NCBI RefSeq assembly: GCF_003044275.1
Contig: NZ_PZPL01000001.1
Coordinates: forward strand, 2,728,001 to 2,792,000
DNA length: 64,000 nucleotides
Direction: 5' to 3'
DNA from: Rathayibacter caricis DSM 15933
GTDB taxonomy: Bacteria > Actinomycetota > Actinomycetes > Actinomycetales > Microbacteriaceae
Shown here piece by piece: positions 44,056-52,689 of this stretch. The first letter of the stretch is position 1; the number at the start of each line of letters is the position of its first letter. The notes under the pieces are model-generated. The model was given only the letters and a program-made list of their open reading frames with translations. It did not search any database and was not told where the DNA came from. Both the position numbers and the translations under genes were made by a program.

Positions 44056-44682
44056 TCAGGGCTCGAGGTCGACGCCGCGGTCCTGGGCGAGCTTGGCGAG
44101 GTCGTCGATGACGACCAGCGCCATCCGCACGGAGCGGTCGCGCCGGTACTGCTCGTCGTCCGGGTCGATCCGCGGTGCGCGGTCGAGGGTCTCCTCGATC
44201 GACTGCGAGAGCTCGCGCCAGGCGTCCTGCCTCGCTCCGTCCACGAGTCCGGCGAGGTACTCGTCGTCCTCGGCACGGCGGCGGAGGGTGTCGGCGACCG
44301 CCAGCGAGAGCCGCTCGCGGTGGTCGAGATTGTCGACGTCGGCCGAGCGGTAGTCGTGCACGTGGTCGGAGCGACCGCCCACCGAGGTCGCCTCGGCGGC
44401 GATCGCGCGCAGGCGCTCGGCCGCGGCCACGGACTCGTCGGCGAGCTTCGTCAGCTCGAGCGCGGCGGCCCGCGAGTAGTGGCCCACGTCGAAGGGGACG
44501 TCGGCGGTGAGCCCGTCCATGAGCACGCGGTTCTTCACGGCCATCCGGCTCGCGTACTCGGCGAGCATCAGACCCTCCTCGGTCGCCTCCTCGACCGAGA
44601 CCGGCTCGCGCGAGGGGTTCTCATCGGGGTCGTACGGCCTCATCTTGAGTCGGCGTCGACGGCGGAACCACACGCGCGTCAC
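44056..44682 (-). CDS. Hypothetical helical protein
   Basis: A 208-residue, highly charged, largely helical protein of no recognised family. It begins with an arginine-rich stretch (VWFRRRRRLK), followed by PYDPDENPSREPVSVEEATE, an Ala-rich middle (LADESVAAAERLRAIAAEA) and an acidic end (IDDLAKLAQDRGVDLEP). No membrane segment is seen. GTG 44682 is one possible start; ATG 44643 (MRPYDPDENP) would remove the arginine-rich head. It is downstream of a separate SDR gene on the same strand with an 80-base gap, so co-transcription is possible. Confidence 0.6.
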   Translation of the reverse strand: MTRVWFRRRRRLKMRPYDPDENPSREPVSVEEATEEGLMLAEYASRMAVKNRVLMDGLTADVPFDVGHYSRAAALELTKLADESVAAAERLRAIAAEATSVGGRSDHVHDYRSADVDNLDHRERLSLAVADTLRRRAEDDEYLAGLVDGARQDAWRELSQSIEETLDRAPRIDPDDEQYRRDRSVRMALVVIDDLAKLAQDRGVDLEP

Positions 44683-44761
44683 CTACATCCCGAGCACGGC
44701 GCTCCGCCCGCCGGAACACCTCTTCGAGAGTACCGGTCGGGGGAGCGGCGCGGGGAGTCGC

Positions 44762-45574
44762 TCAGGCCTCACGCCAGTCGTCCTGCAGCAGGTGCGAGCC
44801 GGCCTGCGGGCCCATCTGCAGCATGCCGCCGTCGACCACGTACGAGGAGCCGGTGACGTAGGCGGCTCCGGGGGAGGCGAGGAACGCGATGACGGCGGCG
44901 ATCTCGCGCGCGTCGCCGGGACGGCCGAGCGGGATGCCGGGACGGTCGATCGTGAAGGGATCGACGTCGTCCGCGTCGTTCATCGGGGTCGCGATCTCGC
45001 CGGGAGCGACGGCATTGACGGTGATCCCGTGCGCCCCGAGCTCGAGTGCGGCGACCTTGAGCAGCCCGCCGAGTCCGTGCTTGGCCGCGACGTACGCTCC
45101 GGCTCCGACGCGGGGCTGGTGCTCGTGCACGCTGGTGACAGCGATCAGCCGTCCTCCGGTGCCCGCGTCCACCATCCGCCGCGCCGCACGCTGCAGGCAG
45201 ACGAAGGCCCCGTCGAGGTTCAGCGCCACCGTGCTCCGCCAGCTCTCGACGCTCTGCTCGAGGAACGGCTCGCCGCCTCCGCCACCCGCGTTGTTCACCA
45301 ACACGTCGAGGCCGCCCAGGCGCTCGGCGAGATCGTCGATCACGTCTCCCGCCCGGTCGAGCTCTGTCGCATCGAGCTGCGCGATCTCGGCGCGGCGGCC
45401 GTGGGAGCGGACCTCCTCCGCGGTGCCGTTCGCTCCCTCCTCGTCGCTGTGCCAGGTGATGCCGACGTCCATCCCGGCCCGGGCCAGGGCGACGGCCGTC
45501 GCTCGGCCGATGCCGGAGTCCGATGCCGTCACGACGGCGCGCGTCGGCTGGAAGTCTCGAGGTCCGTGGGTCAT
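44762..45574 (-). CDS. Short-chain dehydrogenase/reductase
   Basis: A 270-residue classical SDR. The cofactor loop is TASDSGIGRA (TGxxxGIG with Thr-Ala-Ser), NNAG marks the central strand, VTSVHEHQ gives the catalytic serine region, and YVAAKHG supplies the Tyr-Lys pair (YxxxK). The VDGGM end is typical of FabG-like and glucose-dehydrogenase-like members. The substrate is unknown. AGGAGA precedes the ATG at 45574. Confidence 0.9.
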   Translation of the reverse strand: MTHGPRDFQPTRAVVTASDSGIGRATAVALARAGMDVGITWHSDEEGANGTAEEVRSHGRRAEIAQLDATELDRAGDVIDDLAERLGGLDVLVNNAGGGGGEPFLEQSVESWRSTVALNLDGAFVCLQRAARRMVDAGTGGRLIAVTSVHEHQPRVGAGAYVAAKHGLGGLLKVAALELGAHGITVNAVAPGEIATPMNDADDVDPFTIDRPGIPLGRPGDAREIAAVIAFLASPGAAYVTGSSYVVDGGMLQMGPQAGSHLLQDDWREA

Positions 45575-45719
45575 GTCGTCTCCTGATGCCGAGTGGGTTC
45601 GTCGTCACCTCGATCCGAGCATCCGGAGGAGGCCGACGGGACCGGCTTGACACGAGCGCGAGACGCGCGTCCGGCGTGGGAGGGTCACTCCGGCCCCTCG
45701 CATCGCGTTGACTGGGCGG

Positions 45720-46523
45720 ATGGAACACCGTCGCATCTCGGTCGTCGTCCCCGTCAAGGACGACGCCCGCCACCTCGAGCGGCTGCTCGCCCTCCTCGCC
45801 GAGCAGACCCTCGCCCCCCTCGAGGTCGTGGTCGTCGACGACGGCAGCACCGACGACAGTGCCGAAGTGGCTCGGGCGTTCGGCGCCCGGGTCGTCGTGC
45901 ACGAGGGGAGCGGGATCCCCGCGAGCACGGCGTTCGGCTTCGACGCCGCCGAGGGCGACGTGCTGGCGCGGCTTGACGCCGACTCGCAGCCGGGACCGGA
46001 CTGGATCGCGCGGCTCGCCGGCCACTTCGCCGATCCGACGGTCGGAGCGGTGACCGGCCCCGGCCGCTTCGTCGAGCTGAGTCCTCTGCCGCGCCTGCTC
46101 GCCCGGGTGGTCTACATGGACGCGTACTTCGCCCTGATGGGCTCCGCCCTGTCCCACTGGCCGCTGTTCGGGTCGAACTGCGCGATCCGCCGCTCCGCGT
46201 GGCAGGAGATCGCGGAGGAGATGCACCGCGAGGACTCGTACGTGCACGACGACGTCGAGATCAGCGTGCACCTCGGCGTGCGCCACCGCATCGTGCTCGA
46301 CCGCCACCTCGAGGTCGGCATCTCGGCGCGGCCGTTCGGCGCAGCGAGGGACATGATGCGCCGCCTCGACCGCGCGCTGCACACGCTCCGTCGGCACCCG
46401 GGTCTCGGCGACCCCGTGCTGCGCTGGACGCACCGGGTCCGTCGCTCCCGGATCGGGCGGCTGCAGCGGATCGCCGCGTCGCGCCGTGCTCTCGCAGCAC
46501 GAGCCGACCGCACGCGCGACTGA
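45720..46523 (+). CDS. GT2-family glycosyltransferase
   Basis: A 267-residue GT-A enzyme. RRISVVVPVKDDARHLERLL starts the nucleotide-binding fold, VVDDGSTDDS (about 42-51) binds UDP-sugar, and RLDADSQPGPDW carries the metal-binding D-x-D. HDDVEISVHLGVRHRI gives the catalytic-base region (ED/DD). There is no transmembrane segment strong enough to anchor it. Acceptor and donor are unknown. ATG 45720 is preferred; TTG 45708 would add four residues. It is convergent with the MFS gene, with no gap. Confidence 0.85.
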   Translation: MEHRRISVVVPVKDDARHLERLLALLAEQTLAPLEVVVVDDGSTDDSAEVARAFGARVVVHEGSGIPASTAFGFDAAEGDVLARLDADSQPGPDWIARLAGHFADPTVGAVTGPGRFVELSPLPRLLARVVYMDAYFALMGSALSHWPLFGSNCAIRRSAWQEIAEEMHREDSYVHDDVEISVHLGVRHRIVLDRHLEVGISARPFGAARDMMRRLDRALHTLRRHPGLGDPVLRWTHRVRRSRIGRLQRIAASRRALAARADRTRD

Positions 46524-47936
46524 TCAGTCGGCGACGGGACGCCCCTCCTTCGGCATCGCCGCGACCGCCGCCAGCATGCCGAGGGCGACGACCGCGAGCG
46601 CGATGCACACGAACCGCGTCCCGGCGGCCAGATCCTCGGGGGCGGGAGTGCCGTCGCCGGTCGCGGCGTTGACGATCGCGCCGAAGACCGCGACCGCGAC
46701 CGCGCTGCCGATGTTGCGGGCGAAGAAGTTGGTCGAGGACACGACGCCGCGCTCGCTCCACTCGACGCTGGACTGCGCCCGGATGAGGGTCGGAGTCGCC
46801 ACGAGACCCATGCCCGCACCGATCAGCACGCAGAATCCTGCGATGTGCCAGAGCGTCGAGGTGCTGCCGAGGAGGATCGTCAGCGCGGTGCCGACGACGA
46901 CGAGCCCCGCTCCGATGAATCCCGTGCTGCGGAAGCCGATGCGGAGGTAGAGGCGCCCCGACAGGCTCGCCGCGACGGGCCAGCCGAGCGTCATCGCGGC
47001 CACGGCGAAGCCCGCTCCGAGCGCCGAGCTGCCGAGCACGCCCTGAGCGAAGGTCGGGAAGTAGGACGTGACGCCGAGGGTGATCGCGCCGACCGCGGCG
47101 GACACGAGACTCGTCGACAGCAGGAGGCGACGGCTGAGCACCCAGAGCGGCAGCACCGGGGCACTGGCGCGCCGCTCGATCGCGACGAATACGGCGAAGG
47201 CGAGGGCCGAGAGGGCGAACACTCCGATCCCGGCCGGCGAGAGCCACGGCCAGGCCGTCCCTCCTTCGAGCAGGCCGAGGATCAGCAGCGCGGTGCCGAC
47301 GGCGAGGACGGCCGCTCCGGCGAGGTCGATCGGCTGCCGCTCGCCTCTGGTCGTCTCGCGGAAGCTCCGGATGAGGAGGAACGCGGCGAGGAGGCAGAGC
47401 GGGATGTTGATCAGGAAGATCCCGCGCCAGGCGCCGAGGTCCGACAGCACACCGCCGAGGGTCGGCCCGACGACGGAGGAGATCCCCCAGACGCTCGCCA
47501 GGTAGCCCTGGGTCTTCGCGCGCTCGGCGACCGTGTAGATGTCGCCCGCGATGGTGATGCCCATGGGCTGGATCGCACCCGCGCCGAGCCCCTGCAGGGC
47601 CCGGAAGGCGATCAGCGCCGGCATGCTCCAGGCCAGCCCGCAGAGCAGGGAGCCGAGGAGGAACAGCCCGATGCCGATCAGCATGATCGGCTTGCGACCG
47701 ATCACGTCCGAGAGCTTGCCGTACAGGGGGACCGAGACGGCCTGCGCGAGCAGGTAGATCGAGAACAGCCAGGGGAACTGGGCGAATCCGCCGAGGTCGT
47801 CGACGATCGACGGCACGGCCGTCGCGAGGATCGTGGCGTCGAGGGCGACCAGCGCGGTCGAGATCATCAGCGAGAGGAGGATCGGACCGCGCTCGGAGCG
47901 CAGTCCGACGCTGGCACGGGTCGGGGCGTCGGTCAC
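46524..47936 (-). CDS. MFS exporter, DHA2 type
   Basis: A 470-residue major-facilitator protein with about 14 hydrophobic segments. LDATILATAVPSIVDDLGGF is the DHA2 motif of TM1, YGKLSDVIGRKPIMLIGI is motif A, and GLGAGAIQPMGITIAGDIY is motif C-like. The family exports drugs and metabolites by proton antiport. GTG 47936 follows TACCGT by seven bases (complement of 47944-47949), a leaderless layout. Earlier starts would run into the divergent small gene. There is no adjacent TetR-type regulator. Confidence 0.92.
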   Translation of the reverse strand: MTDAPTRASVGLRSERGPILLSLMISTALVALDATILATAVPSIVDDLGGFAQFPWLFSIYLLAQAVSVPLYGKLSDVIGRKPIMLIGIGLFLLGSLLCGLAWSMPALIAFRALQGLGAGAIQPMGITIAGDIYTVAERAKTQGYLASVWGISSVVGPTLGGVLSDLGAWRGIFLINIPLCLLAAFLLIRSFRETTRGERQPIDLAGAAVLAVGTALLILGLLEGGTAWPWLSPAGIGVFALSALAFAVFVAIERRASAPVLPLWVLSRRLLLSTSLVSAAVGAITLGVTSYFPTFAQGVLGSSALGAGFAVAAMTLGWPVAASLSGRLYLRIGFRSTGFIGAGLVVVGTALTILLGSTSTLWHIAGFCVLIGAGMGLVATPTLIRAQSSVEWSERGVVSSTNFFARNIGSAVAVAVFGAIVNAATGDGTPAPEDLAAGTRFVCIALAVVALGMLAAVAAMPKEGRPVAD

Positions 47937-48002
47937 TCCTCCGACGGTATTCCATAGCCGGGGGATGGAAGGAGGACTCGACGCGCTCGGTAGACTCGTC
48001 GT

Positions 48003-48113
48003 ATGGAACTCGTGCTCTGGCTCGTCATCGCAGGTATCACCGCCGCCGGCCTCGTCTCGGGCACTGCCGCCCTGATCGTCATGACCGTGGCGCCCTGGTC
48101 GGCCGACAAGTAG
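48003..48113 (+). CDS. 36-residue single-span membrane protein
   Basis: ATG 48003 opens a 36-codon frame that is almost entirely one membrane helix: LVLWLVIAGITAAGLVSGTA, then LIVMTVAPWSADK. TAGACT (47991-47996) ends exactly six bases before the ATG, the same spacing as other leaderless genes here. No larger frame uses this stretch. It is divergent from the MFS gene, so it could act with the transporter, but that is inference from position. Confidence 0.6.
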   Translation: MELVLWLVIAGITAAGLVSGTAALIVMTVAPWSADK

Positions 48114-48131
48114 CACCGGCGCCGTCGCGCC

Positions 48132-48422
48132 TCACTCGTACACCCGCACGACGCTCCAGCTCGGCTCCGTCGACGCGATGACGTCGAGGACGAACGATCC
48201 GCCCGTCTCGACGTGGGTCGCCTGGAACCGCCAGCCCCCGATGCTCACGGGCGGTCGTCCGAACGTGGGCCGGAAGCCCTCGAGCGGTGCCCACCAGGCG
48301 CTCGTGCAGGTCCACACCGTCGGGCGGTCGGTCACCCGGTAGCGCCCGCCCCGCCAGTCGAGTGCGATCGGCACGCCCTCGCCGTCGGTCGAGACCAGCG
48401 CCGTCTCGTCGATCACCGCCAT
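48132..48422 (-). CDS. DUF6504 family protein
   Basis: A 96-residue protein. MAVIDETALVSTDGEGVPIA followed by LDWRGGRYRVTDRPTVW matches the DUF6504 pattern (a short beta-rich domain with a W-x-G-x-Y-x-V core), and its end SWSVVRVYE is typical. These proteins are often found beside DNA-repair polymerase genes. ATG 48422 is chosen because the longer frame from ATG 48491 would begin inside the SOS box. It is divergent from the polymerase operon and probably shares that operator. Confidence 0.72.
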   Translation of the reverse strand: MAVIDETALVSTDGEGVPIALDWRGGRYRVTDRPTVWTCTSAWWAPLEGFRPTFGRPPVSIGGWRFQATHVETGGSFVLDVIASTEPSWSVVRVYE

Positions 48423-48483
48423 CCTCGCGCCCCGTTCCTCCTCGTCGGCGACCCGCCCGGATGCTCCGGTGCCGGTTGGCCGT

Positions 48484-48503
48484 TCGAACATGTGTTCGAT
48501 AGT
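48484..48503. promoter_or_regulatory. LexA SOS box and -10 region between divergent genes
   Basis: TCGAACATGTGTTCGA (48484-48499) is a perfect match to the actinobacterial and Gram-positive LexA site TCGAAC-N4-GTTCGA. GATAGT (48498-48503) overlaps its right edge and would serve as the plus-strand -10 box. LexA bound here would repress the polymerase operon and could also repress the DUF6504 gene. Confidence 0.9.
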
Positions 48504-48566
48504 CTGCGAGTGTACGCCGCGGCGAAGTCACCCGCCACGGCCACGAGCGAACGGCGGGGAGGCGCG

Positions 48567-48857
48567 ATGATCGAGTGGAGTCCACTGCAGATGCTGCGCA
48601 GCAGCGGCCCGGACGAGTGGGTCATGGTCGACGCCGTGCGCACCGGCCGCATCGGACTCGTGCGCCGGATCGAGACGGGCCCGTACGGCGAGACCTGGTT
48701 CCGTGCGGTGACCTGGGCGGCCGAGCCCGAGAAGCGGACGCTCGTCGGCTACTCCCGCGACATGGAGACCATCGCGAAGGCGCTCTGGGAGCGTCAGCCG
48801 CCGACCGCGCAGGAGAAGCCCTTCCCCGGCTACCCGGCCTCGCAGCGTCAGGGATGA
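48567..48857 (+). CDS. Small SOS-associated protein of unknown function
   Basis: A 96-residue protein: EWSPLQMLRSSGPDEWVMVD, then ETWFRAVTWAAEPEKRTLVG and MDTIA-like helix ETIAKALWERQPPTAQEKP. It is rich in tryptophan, with no membrane segment and no recognised family. GGGAGG precedes ATG 48567. It is the first gene after the SOS box. Its stop is close to or overlaps the polymerase start, so it is predicted to be DNA-damage induced and co-translated with the polymerase. Confidence 0.68.
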   Translation: MIEWSPLQMLRSSGPDEWVMVDAVRTGRIGLVRRIETGPYGETWFRAVTWAAEPEKRTLVGYSRDMETIAKALWERQPPTAQEKPFPGYPASQRQG

Positions 48858-48904
48858 GCGGTCCCGGCGCCGGGGGCGTCCGCTCGCCGGAGGAGAATGG
48901 ACGG

Positions 48905-50533
48905 ATGCTCCTCGTCCTCGCCGGTTCACCCTCGGGTGCCTGGTGGGCCGTCTCCGTCGCCGAGACGGGGGAGTCGTCGCCCGAGGGGAGCGGTCGCGGC
49001 GCCGGGGACCTCGCCCGGTTCGTCCGGGTGAACGAGTCCCGGCGTCCGCGCTGGGTGTGGGACGACACGTCGCGCTGGTATCCCGCGCTGCTCGATGCCG
49101 ACGTCCGCGTGTCGCGGTGCCACGATCTGCGGCTCGGCCGCGCGATCCTCCGCCGCTCGGTCGCCGCAGCGGGCTCGCCGCTCGCCCGGGCTCCCCGCGA
49201 CGCGTGGGACTCGGACGCCGTCGCGCCCGCCGCCACCGACACGCTCGTCGGCTTCGAGGAGGCCGACGCCGACCCCGCCGAGCTCGACCCCGTCGTCGAG
49301 CTCGCCCGGCAGGAGGAGGCGGTCACGGCGTCCTCGCAGCCGGGCCGACTGCGCCTGCTCCTCGCGGCGGAGTCGGTCGGCGCGCTCATCGCGCGCGAGA
49401 TCGCCGCCGCGGGCCTGCCCTGGCGCGCCGACGTGCACGACCGCGTGCTGACGGAGGCGCTCGGTCCGCGGCCCGTCTTCGGCGGTCGCCCCGCCCGTCT
49501 CGAGGCGCTGGCCGATCGCATCCGCTCGGCTCTCGCGGCACCCGAGCTCAACCCCGACTCGCCCGCCGACCTCATCCGCTCGCTCCGTCGCGCAGGCCTG
49601 GCCGTCGAGTCGACCCGCTCGTGGGAGCTCCAGTCCCTCGAGCACCCGGTGATCCCGCCGCTCCTGGAGTACAAGAAGCTCTCGCGGTTGCTGACCGCGA
49701 ACGGCTGGGCGTGGCTCGATGCCTGGGTCCACGGCGGCCGGTTCCGGCCGGAGTACGTCGTGGGAGGCGTGGTCACCGGTCGCTGGGCGACCTCCGGCGG
49801 AGGAGCACTGCAGCTCCCGCGGCAGATCCGCGCCGCCGTGGTCGCCGACGACGGCTGGAAGCTCGTCGTGGCCGACGCCGCGCAGCTGGAGCCCCGGATC
49901 CTCGCCGCGCTGGCGGGCGACTCCGCCATGGCGGCGGCCGGGCGAGGGCGCGACCTCTACCAGGGCATCGTCGACGCCGGAGTCGTCCCCGACCGTCCGC
50001 GGGCCAAGGTCGCGATGCTCGGTGCGATGTACGGAGCGACCAGCGGGGAGGCGGGGAGCCTCCTGCCGCGGCTCACCCGGGCCTACCCGCGTTCCGTCGC
50101 GCACGTCGAGGCCGCCGCCCGCGCGGGGGAGCGGGGCGAGAGCGTCTCGACCTGGCTCGGCCGCAGCTCCCCTCCGGGAGCGGTCGGAGCGAACGACGAG
50201 AGTCCGGATGCGCGCAGTGCCCAGCGGGCGCGGGACTGGGGCCGCTTCACCCGGAACTTCGTCGTGCAGGGCACCGCCGCCGAGTGGGCGCTCTGCTGGA
50301 TGGGCGATCTGCGCGCCCGACTGCGCGACGGCGGCCCGGGCCTGGATCGGGCGCACCTCGTGTACTTCCTGCACGACGAGGTGATCGTGCACGCGCCGGC
50401 GGACGTCGCCGAGCAGGTCGCCGGGATCGTCCGGGAGTCGGCCGCCCGCGCGGGCCGAGCCCTCTTCGGCGGAGCGGACATCGACTTCCCCGTGACCGTG
50501 GCGGTGGTCGACGCCTACGACGAGGCGAAGTGA
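48905..50533 (+). CDS. Family-A DNA polymerase with degenerate exonuclease domain
   Basis: A 542-residue PolA-like protein without the 5' nuclease domain. The polymerase motifs are present but altered: motif A reads VVADAAQLEPRILA (DYSQIELR-like, first Asp kept), motif B includes RAKVAMLGAMYGAT, and motif C is YFLHDEVIVHAP (HDE intact). The N-terminal half is a divergent 3'-5' exonuclease-like fold. Actinobacterial homologues are annotated as bifunctional exonuclease/polymerase. ATG 48905 has GGAGGAGA upstream; ATG 48854, overlapping the previous stop, would add 17 residues. The SOS box upstream implies damage induction. Confidence 0.88.
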   Translation: MLLVLAGSPSGAWWAVSVAETGESSPEGSGRGAGDLARFVRVNESRRPRWVWDDTSRWYPALLDADVRVSRCHDLRLGRAILRRSVAAAGSPLARAPRDAWDSDAVAPAATDTLVGFEEADADPAELDPVVELARQEEAVTASSQPGRLRLLLAAESVGALIAREIAAAGLPWRADVHDRVLTEALGPRPVFGGRPARLEALADRIRSALAAPELNPDSPADLIRSLRRAGLAVESTRSWELQSLEHPVIPPLLEYKKLSRLLTANGWAWLDAWVHGGRFRPEYVVGGVVTGRWATSGGGALQLPRQIRAAVVADDGWKLVVADAAQLEPRILAALAGDSAMAAAGRGRDLYQGIVDAGVVPDRPRAKVAMLGAMYGATSGEAGSLLPRLTRAYPRSVAHVEAAARAGERGESVSTWLGRSSPPGAVGANDESPDARSAQRARDWGRFTRNFVVQGTAAEWALCWMGDLRARLRDGGPGLDRAHLVYFLHDEVIVHAPADVAEQVAGIVRESAARAGRALFGGADIDFPVTVAVVDAYDEAK

Positions 50534-50542
50534 GACGCGGGC

Positions 50543-51868
50543 TCAGTACCAGTGCGGCGAGCGGGAGTTCCACTTCGCCCAGGCGTTGCAGGGCGATCCG
50601 TACGAGCTCTTGATGTACGAGAGGCCCCAGTTCACCTGCGTCGCCGCGCTGGTCTGGTAGTCGGACCCGGACGAGGCCATCTTGCTCGCCGGCAGCGCCT
50701 GCGGGATCCCGTACGCGCCGGAGGACCGGTTCAGGGCGTTCCAGCGCCAGCCGGACTCGCCGTTCCAGAGCGGGACGAGGCACGAGTCCATCTGGTCCTG
50801 GCCCCAGCCGTAGTTCCCGAGGACCGTCCGTGCGTACGCCTGCGCCTGCGCGGGGGACAGGCCGTCGGTGCGGCCGGCGTAGGTGCTGAGGGCCGCGATG
50901 GTCTCGGCGGAGCTGTTGCGCGCTCCGGTCGGATCGTCGTTCCCGAGCTGCAGCGGCCCGCCGCCCGGAGCGGCAGGGGCGGGAGCGGCGGCCACGGGAC
51001 GCGAGCCGGCGGACGGCGCGGTGCGGATCGCCTCCTGCTGAGCTGCCTCCCTGGCACGGCGCTGCTGGTCCTCGAAGACCGCCTTCTCCTGCTGCCCGGT
51101 CGCGTACTGCTCCTCGAGCGCCGCGGTCGTGTCCTTGAGCTCGGCGAGCTGGGCGTAGAGCGTCGAGCTGTACTGCTCCTGCTCGGCCACCTTCGCGTCG
51201 GCCGCCGACTGCGCCGCCTCGGCCTCGTCGAGGGCGCGGCCGGCCGCGTCGGCGAGGGCGACCCGCTCGGACCGGGCCTTCTCGGCCTGGGCGGCGAGAG
51301 CACCGGCCTCGTTCTCGCTCGTCTCGGCCGCCGTCTGCAGCGTGCTCGTCTGGAGCGTCAGCTGGCTCATCGTGCCGATGCGGTACAGCAGCTCGTCCGA
51401 CTCCTGTCCTCCGACGAGGAGGTTCAGCGTGGCGTCGGTGCCGCCGGTGCGGTAGAGCTGGGCGGCGAGCCGACCGGCCTGCTCCTTCGCGGCGTCGGCG
51501 GCGGAGCGCGCCGCATCGGCGCGGCTCTCGAGCGCGGTGACGCGCTGACCCGCTTCGTCGAGGGCGGTCCGAGCGGCGTCGGCCTCGGACGCCCGGGCGA
51601 TGGCGGCGTCGGTCAGCTCGGCGGCCTGATCGCGGAGATCGGCCAGGAAGGCCGTGATCCTGGCGACCTCGGCCGCCGTCGCGCCCTCGCTGTCCTTCGC
51701 GGCCTCGACGTCGGACCACGACGGGTAGTCGGCCGGATCGTACGCGGCGGACGCGGTGAGCGGCGAGGCGAGGGAGGCGCAGAGGACGAGGAGAGTGCCG
51801 GTACCCGCCGCGATCAGGCGTCGACGCGTGCGCGAGGCGACGCGGAGGCCGAGAGGGGAGCGGGACAT
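50543..51868 (-). CDS. Secreted coiled-coil protein with lysozyme-like C-terminus
   Basis: A 441-residue protein. An Arg-rich start and hydrophobic core (LIAAGTGTLLVLCASLASPL) ending near TASAAYD form a Sec signal peptide. A coiled coil runs from about 55 to 290, resembling NlpC-associated or RipA-type envelope proteins. A short Pro/Ala linker leads to a transglycosylase-like domain (about 370-441): LVPLWNGESGWRWNALNRSS with the catalytic-type Glu in GESGW, then GAYGIPQALPASKM. It probably cleaves or remodels peptidoglycan. It is convergent with the polymerase gene. Confidence 0.85.
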   Translation of the reverse strand: MSRSPLGLRVASRTRRRLIAAGTGTLLVLCASLASPLTASAAYDPADYPSWSDVEAAKDSEGATAAEVARITAFLADLRDQAAELTDAAIARASEADAARTALDEAGQRVTALESRADAARSAADAAKEQAGRLAAQLYRTGGTDATLNLLVGGQESDELLYRIGTMSQLTLQTSTLQTAAETSENEAGALAAQAEKARSERVALADAAGRALDEAEAAQSAADAKVAEQEQYSSTLYAQLAELKDTTAALEEQYATGQQEKAVFEDQQRRAREAAQQEAIRTAPSAGSRPVAAAPAPAAPGGGPLQLGNDDPTGARNSSAETIAALSTYAGRTDGLSPAQAQAYARTVLGNYGWGQDQMDSCLVPLWNGESGWRWNALNRSSGAYGIPQALPASKMASSGSDYQTSAATQVNWGLSYIKSSYGSPCNAWAKWNSRSPHWY

Positions 51869-51878
51869 GCACTCCAGC

Positions 51879-52460
51879 CTAAGCGACGGCCCCTTCGCCT
51901 GTCTCGTCCCGGGACACCGCTCTCCGGCCCCGGCGCGGACGCTCGAGCGTGAAGCCGCGGACGCCCGCCGCCGCCTCCGCTCCGGACAGCTCCTCGCGGG
52001 CCGCGTCGAGCAGGCTCCGCAGGGCGTCGTCGCGGACCCGGAGGGCCCGGGCGGCGAGGCGGCGCTGCGGGTGGTCGTCGACGGGCTCCTCGTCCTCCGG
52101 GAGCGCGACCGAGTACGCGGCCAGGACCGCATCGAGGTCGGCCTCCTCGAGGGTCGACGCGAGCAGGATGCGGTCGAGGACGTCGTCCCAGTCCTCCTGC
52201 GCCGAGGCGCCGTCGCCGTGGAGCCAGGCGGACGCCTCCGCGCGGCCGTCGTCGGTCAGTGCGTGCAGAGGGAGTCCGTCGTCCGTCGCTCCGGCCGGGA
52301 CGACGAGACCGCGCTCGCGCAGGCGCTCGAGCGTCGAGTAGATCTGCCCCACGTTCACTCGGCGGCGGTGCGCCGCGCGATCGAGGAGCTCGGAGTGCAG
52401 CTGCAGACCGTAGGCGGGACCGAGGGTGAGGAGCGCCAGGAGACCGTCGCGGACCGACAC
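51879..52460 (-). CDS. PadR-family transcription regulator
   Basis: A 193-residue PadR-type regulator. The winged helix is SVRDGLLALLTLGPAYGLQL and HRRRVNVGQIYSTLERLRER, followed by the wing and a C-terminal dimerisation helix region. GTG 52460 is preferred: it gives the standard PadR start and has AGGAG four bases upstream, with TATACT (complement of 52511-52516) as the likely -10. A start at ATG 52505 is possible. It ends 10 bases before the secreted lysozyme-like gene, which it may control. Confidence 0.82.
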   Translation of the reverse strand: MSVRDGLLALLTLGPAYGLQLHSELLDRAAHRRRVNVGQIYSTLERLRERGLVVPAGATDDGLPLHALTDDGRAEASAWLHGDGASAQEDWDDVLDRILLASTLEEADLDAVLAAYSVALPEDEEPVDDHPQRRLAARALRVRDDALRSLLDAAREELSGAEAAAGVRGFTLERPRRGRRAVSRDETGEGAVA

Positions 52461-52689
52461 GGGACTCCTCTCGGACGGGCCCGAGCGGGAGCGGGCACCG
52501 GACATGCCGAGTATAGGCAGGGGATCCGGGCGCGCCCCGGGCGGGCGCGGCGAGCCGTCTTGTCGGCGCGGGACGGCTGATGCATACTCTGACGTGGTGG
52601 CTCGTCCACCGCACAATCGAAGAATGCACCGCTAGTCGTACGTGGTCCGGGTCGTTGGGGAAGACGCACCGGGACGAACGGAGGACAGC

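Noticed and set aside
48132..50533. ImuA-ImuB-DnaE2 mutasome
   Set aside because: The SOS box and DUF6504 fit the neighbourhood, but no Y-family polymerase or DnaE-type gene is present; the polymerase is family A.
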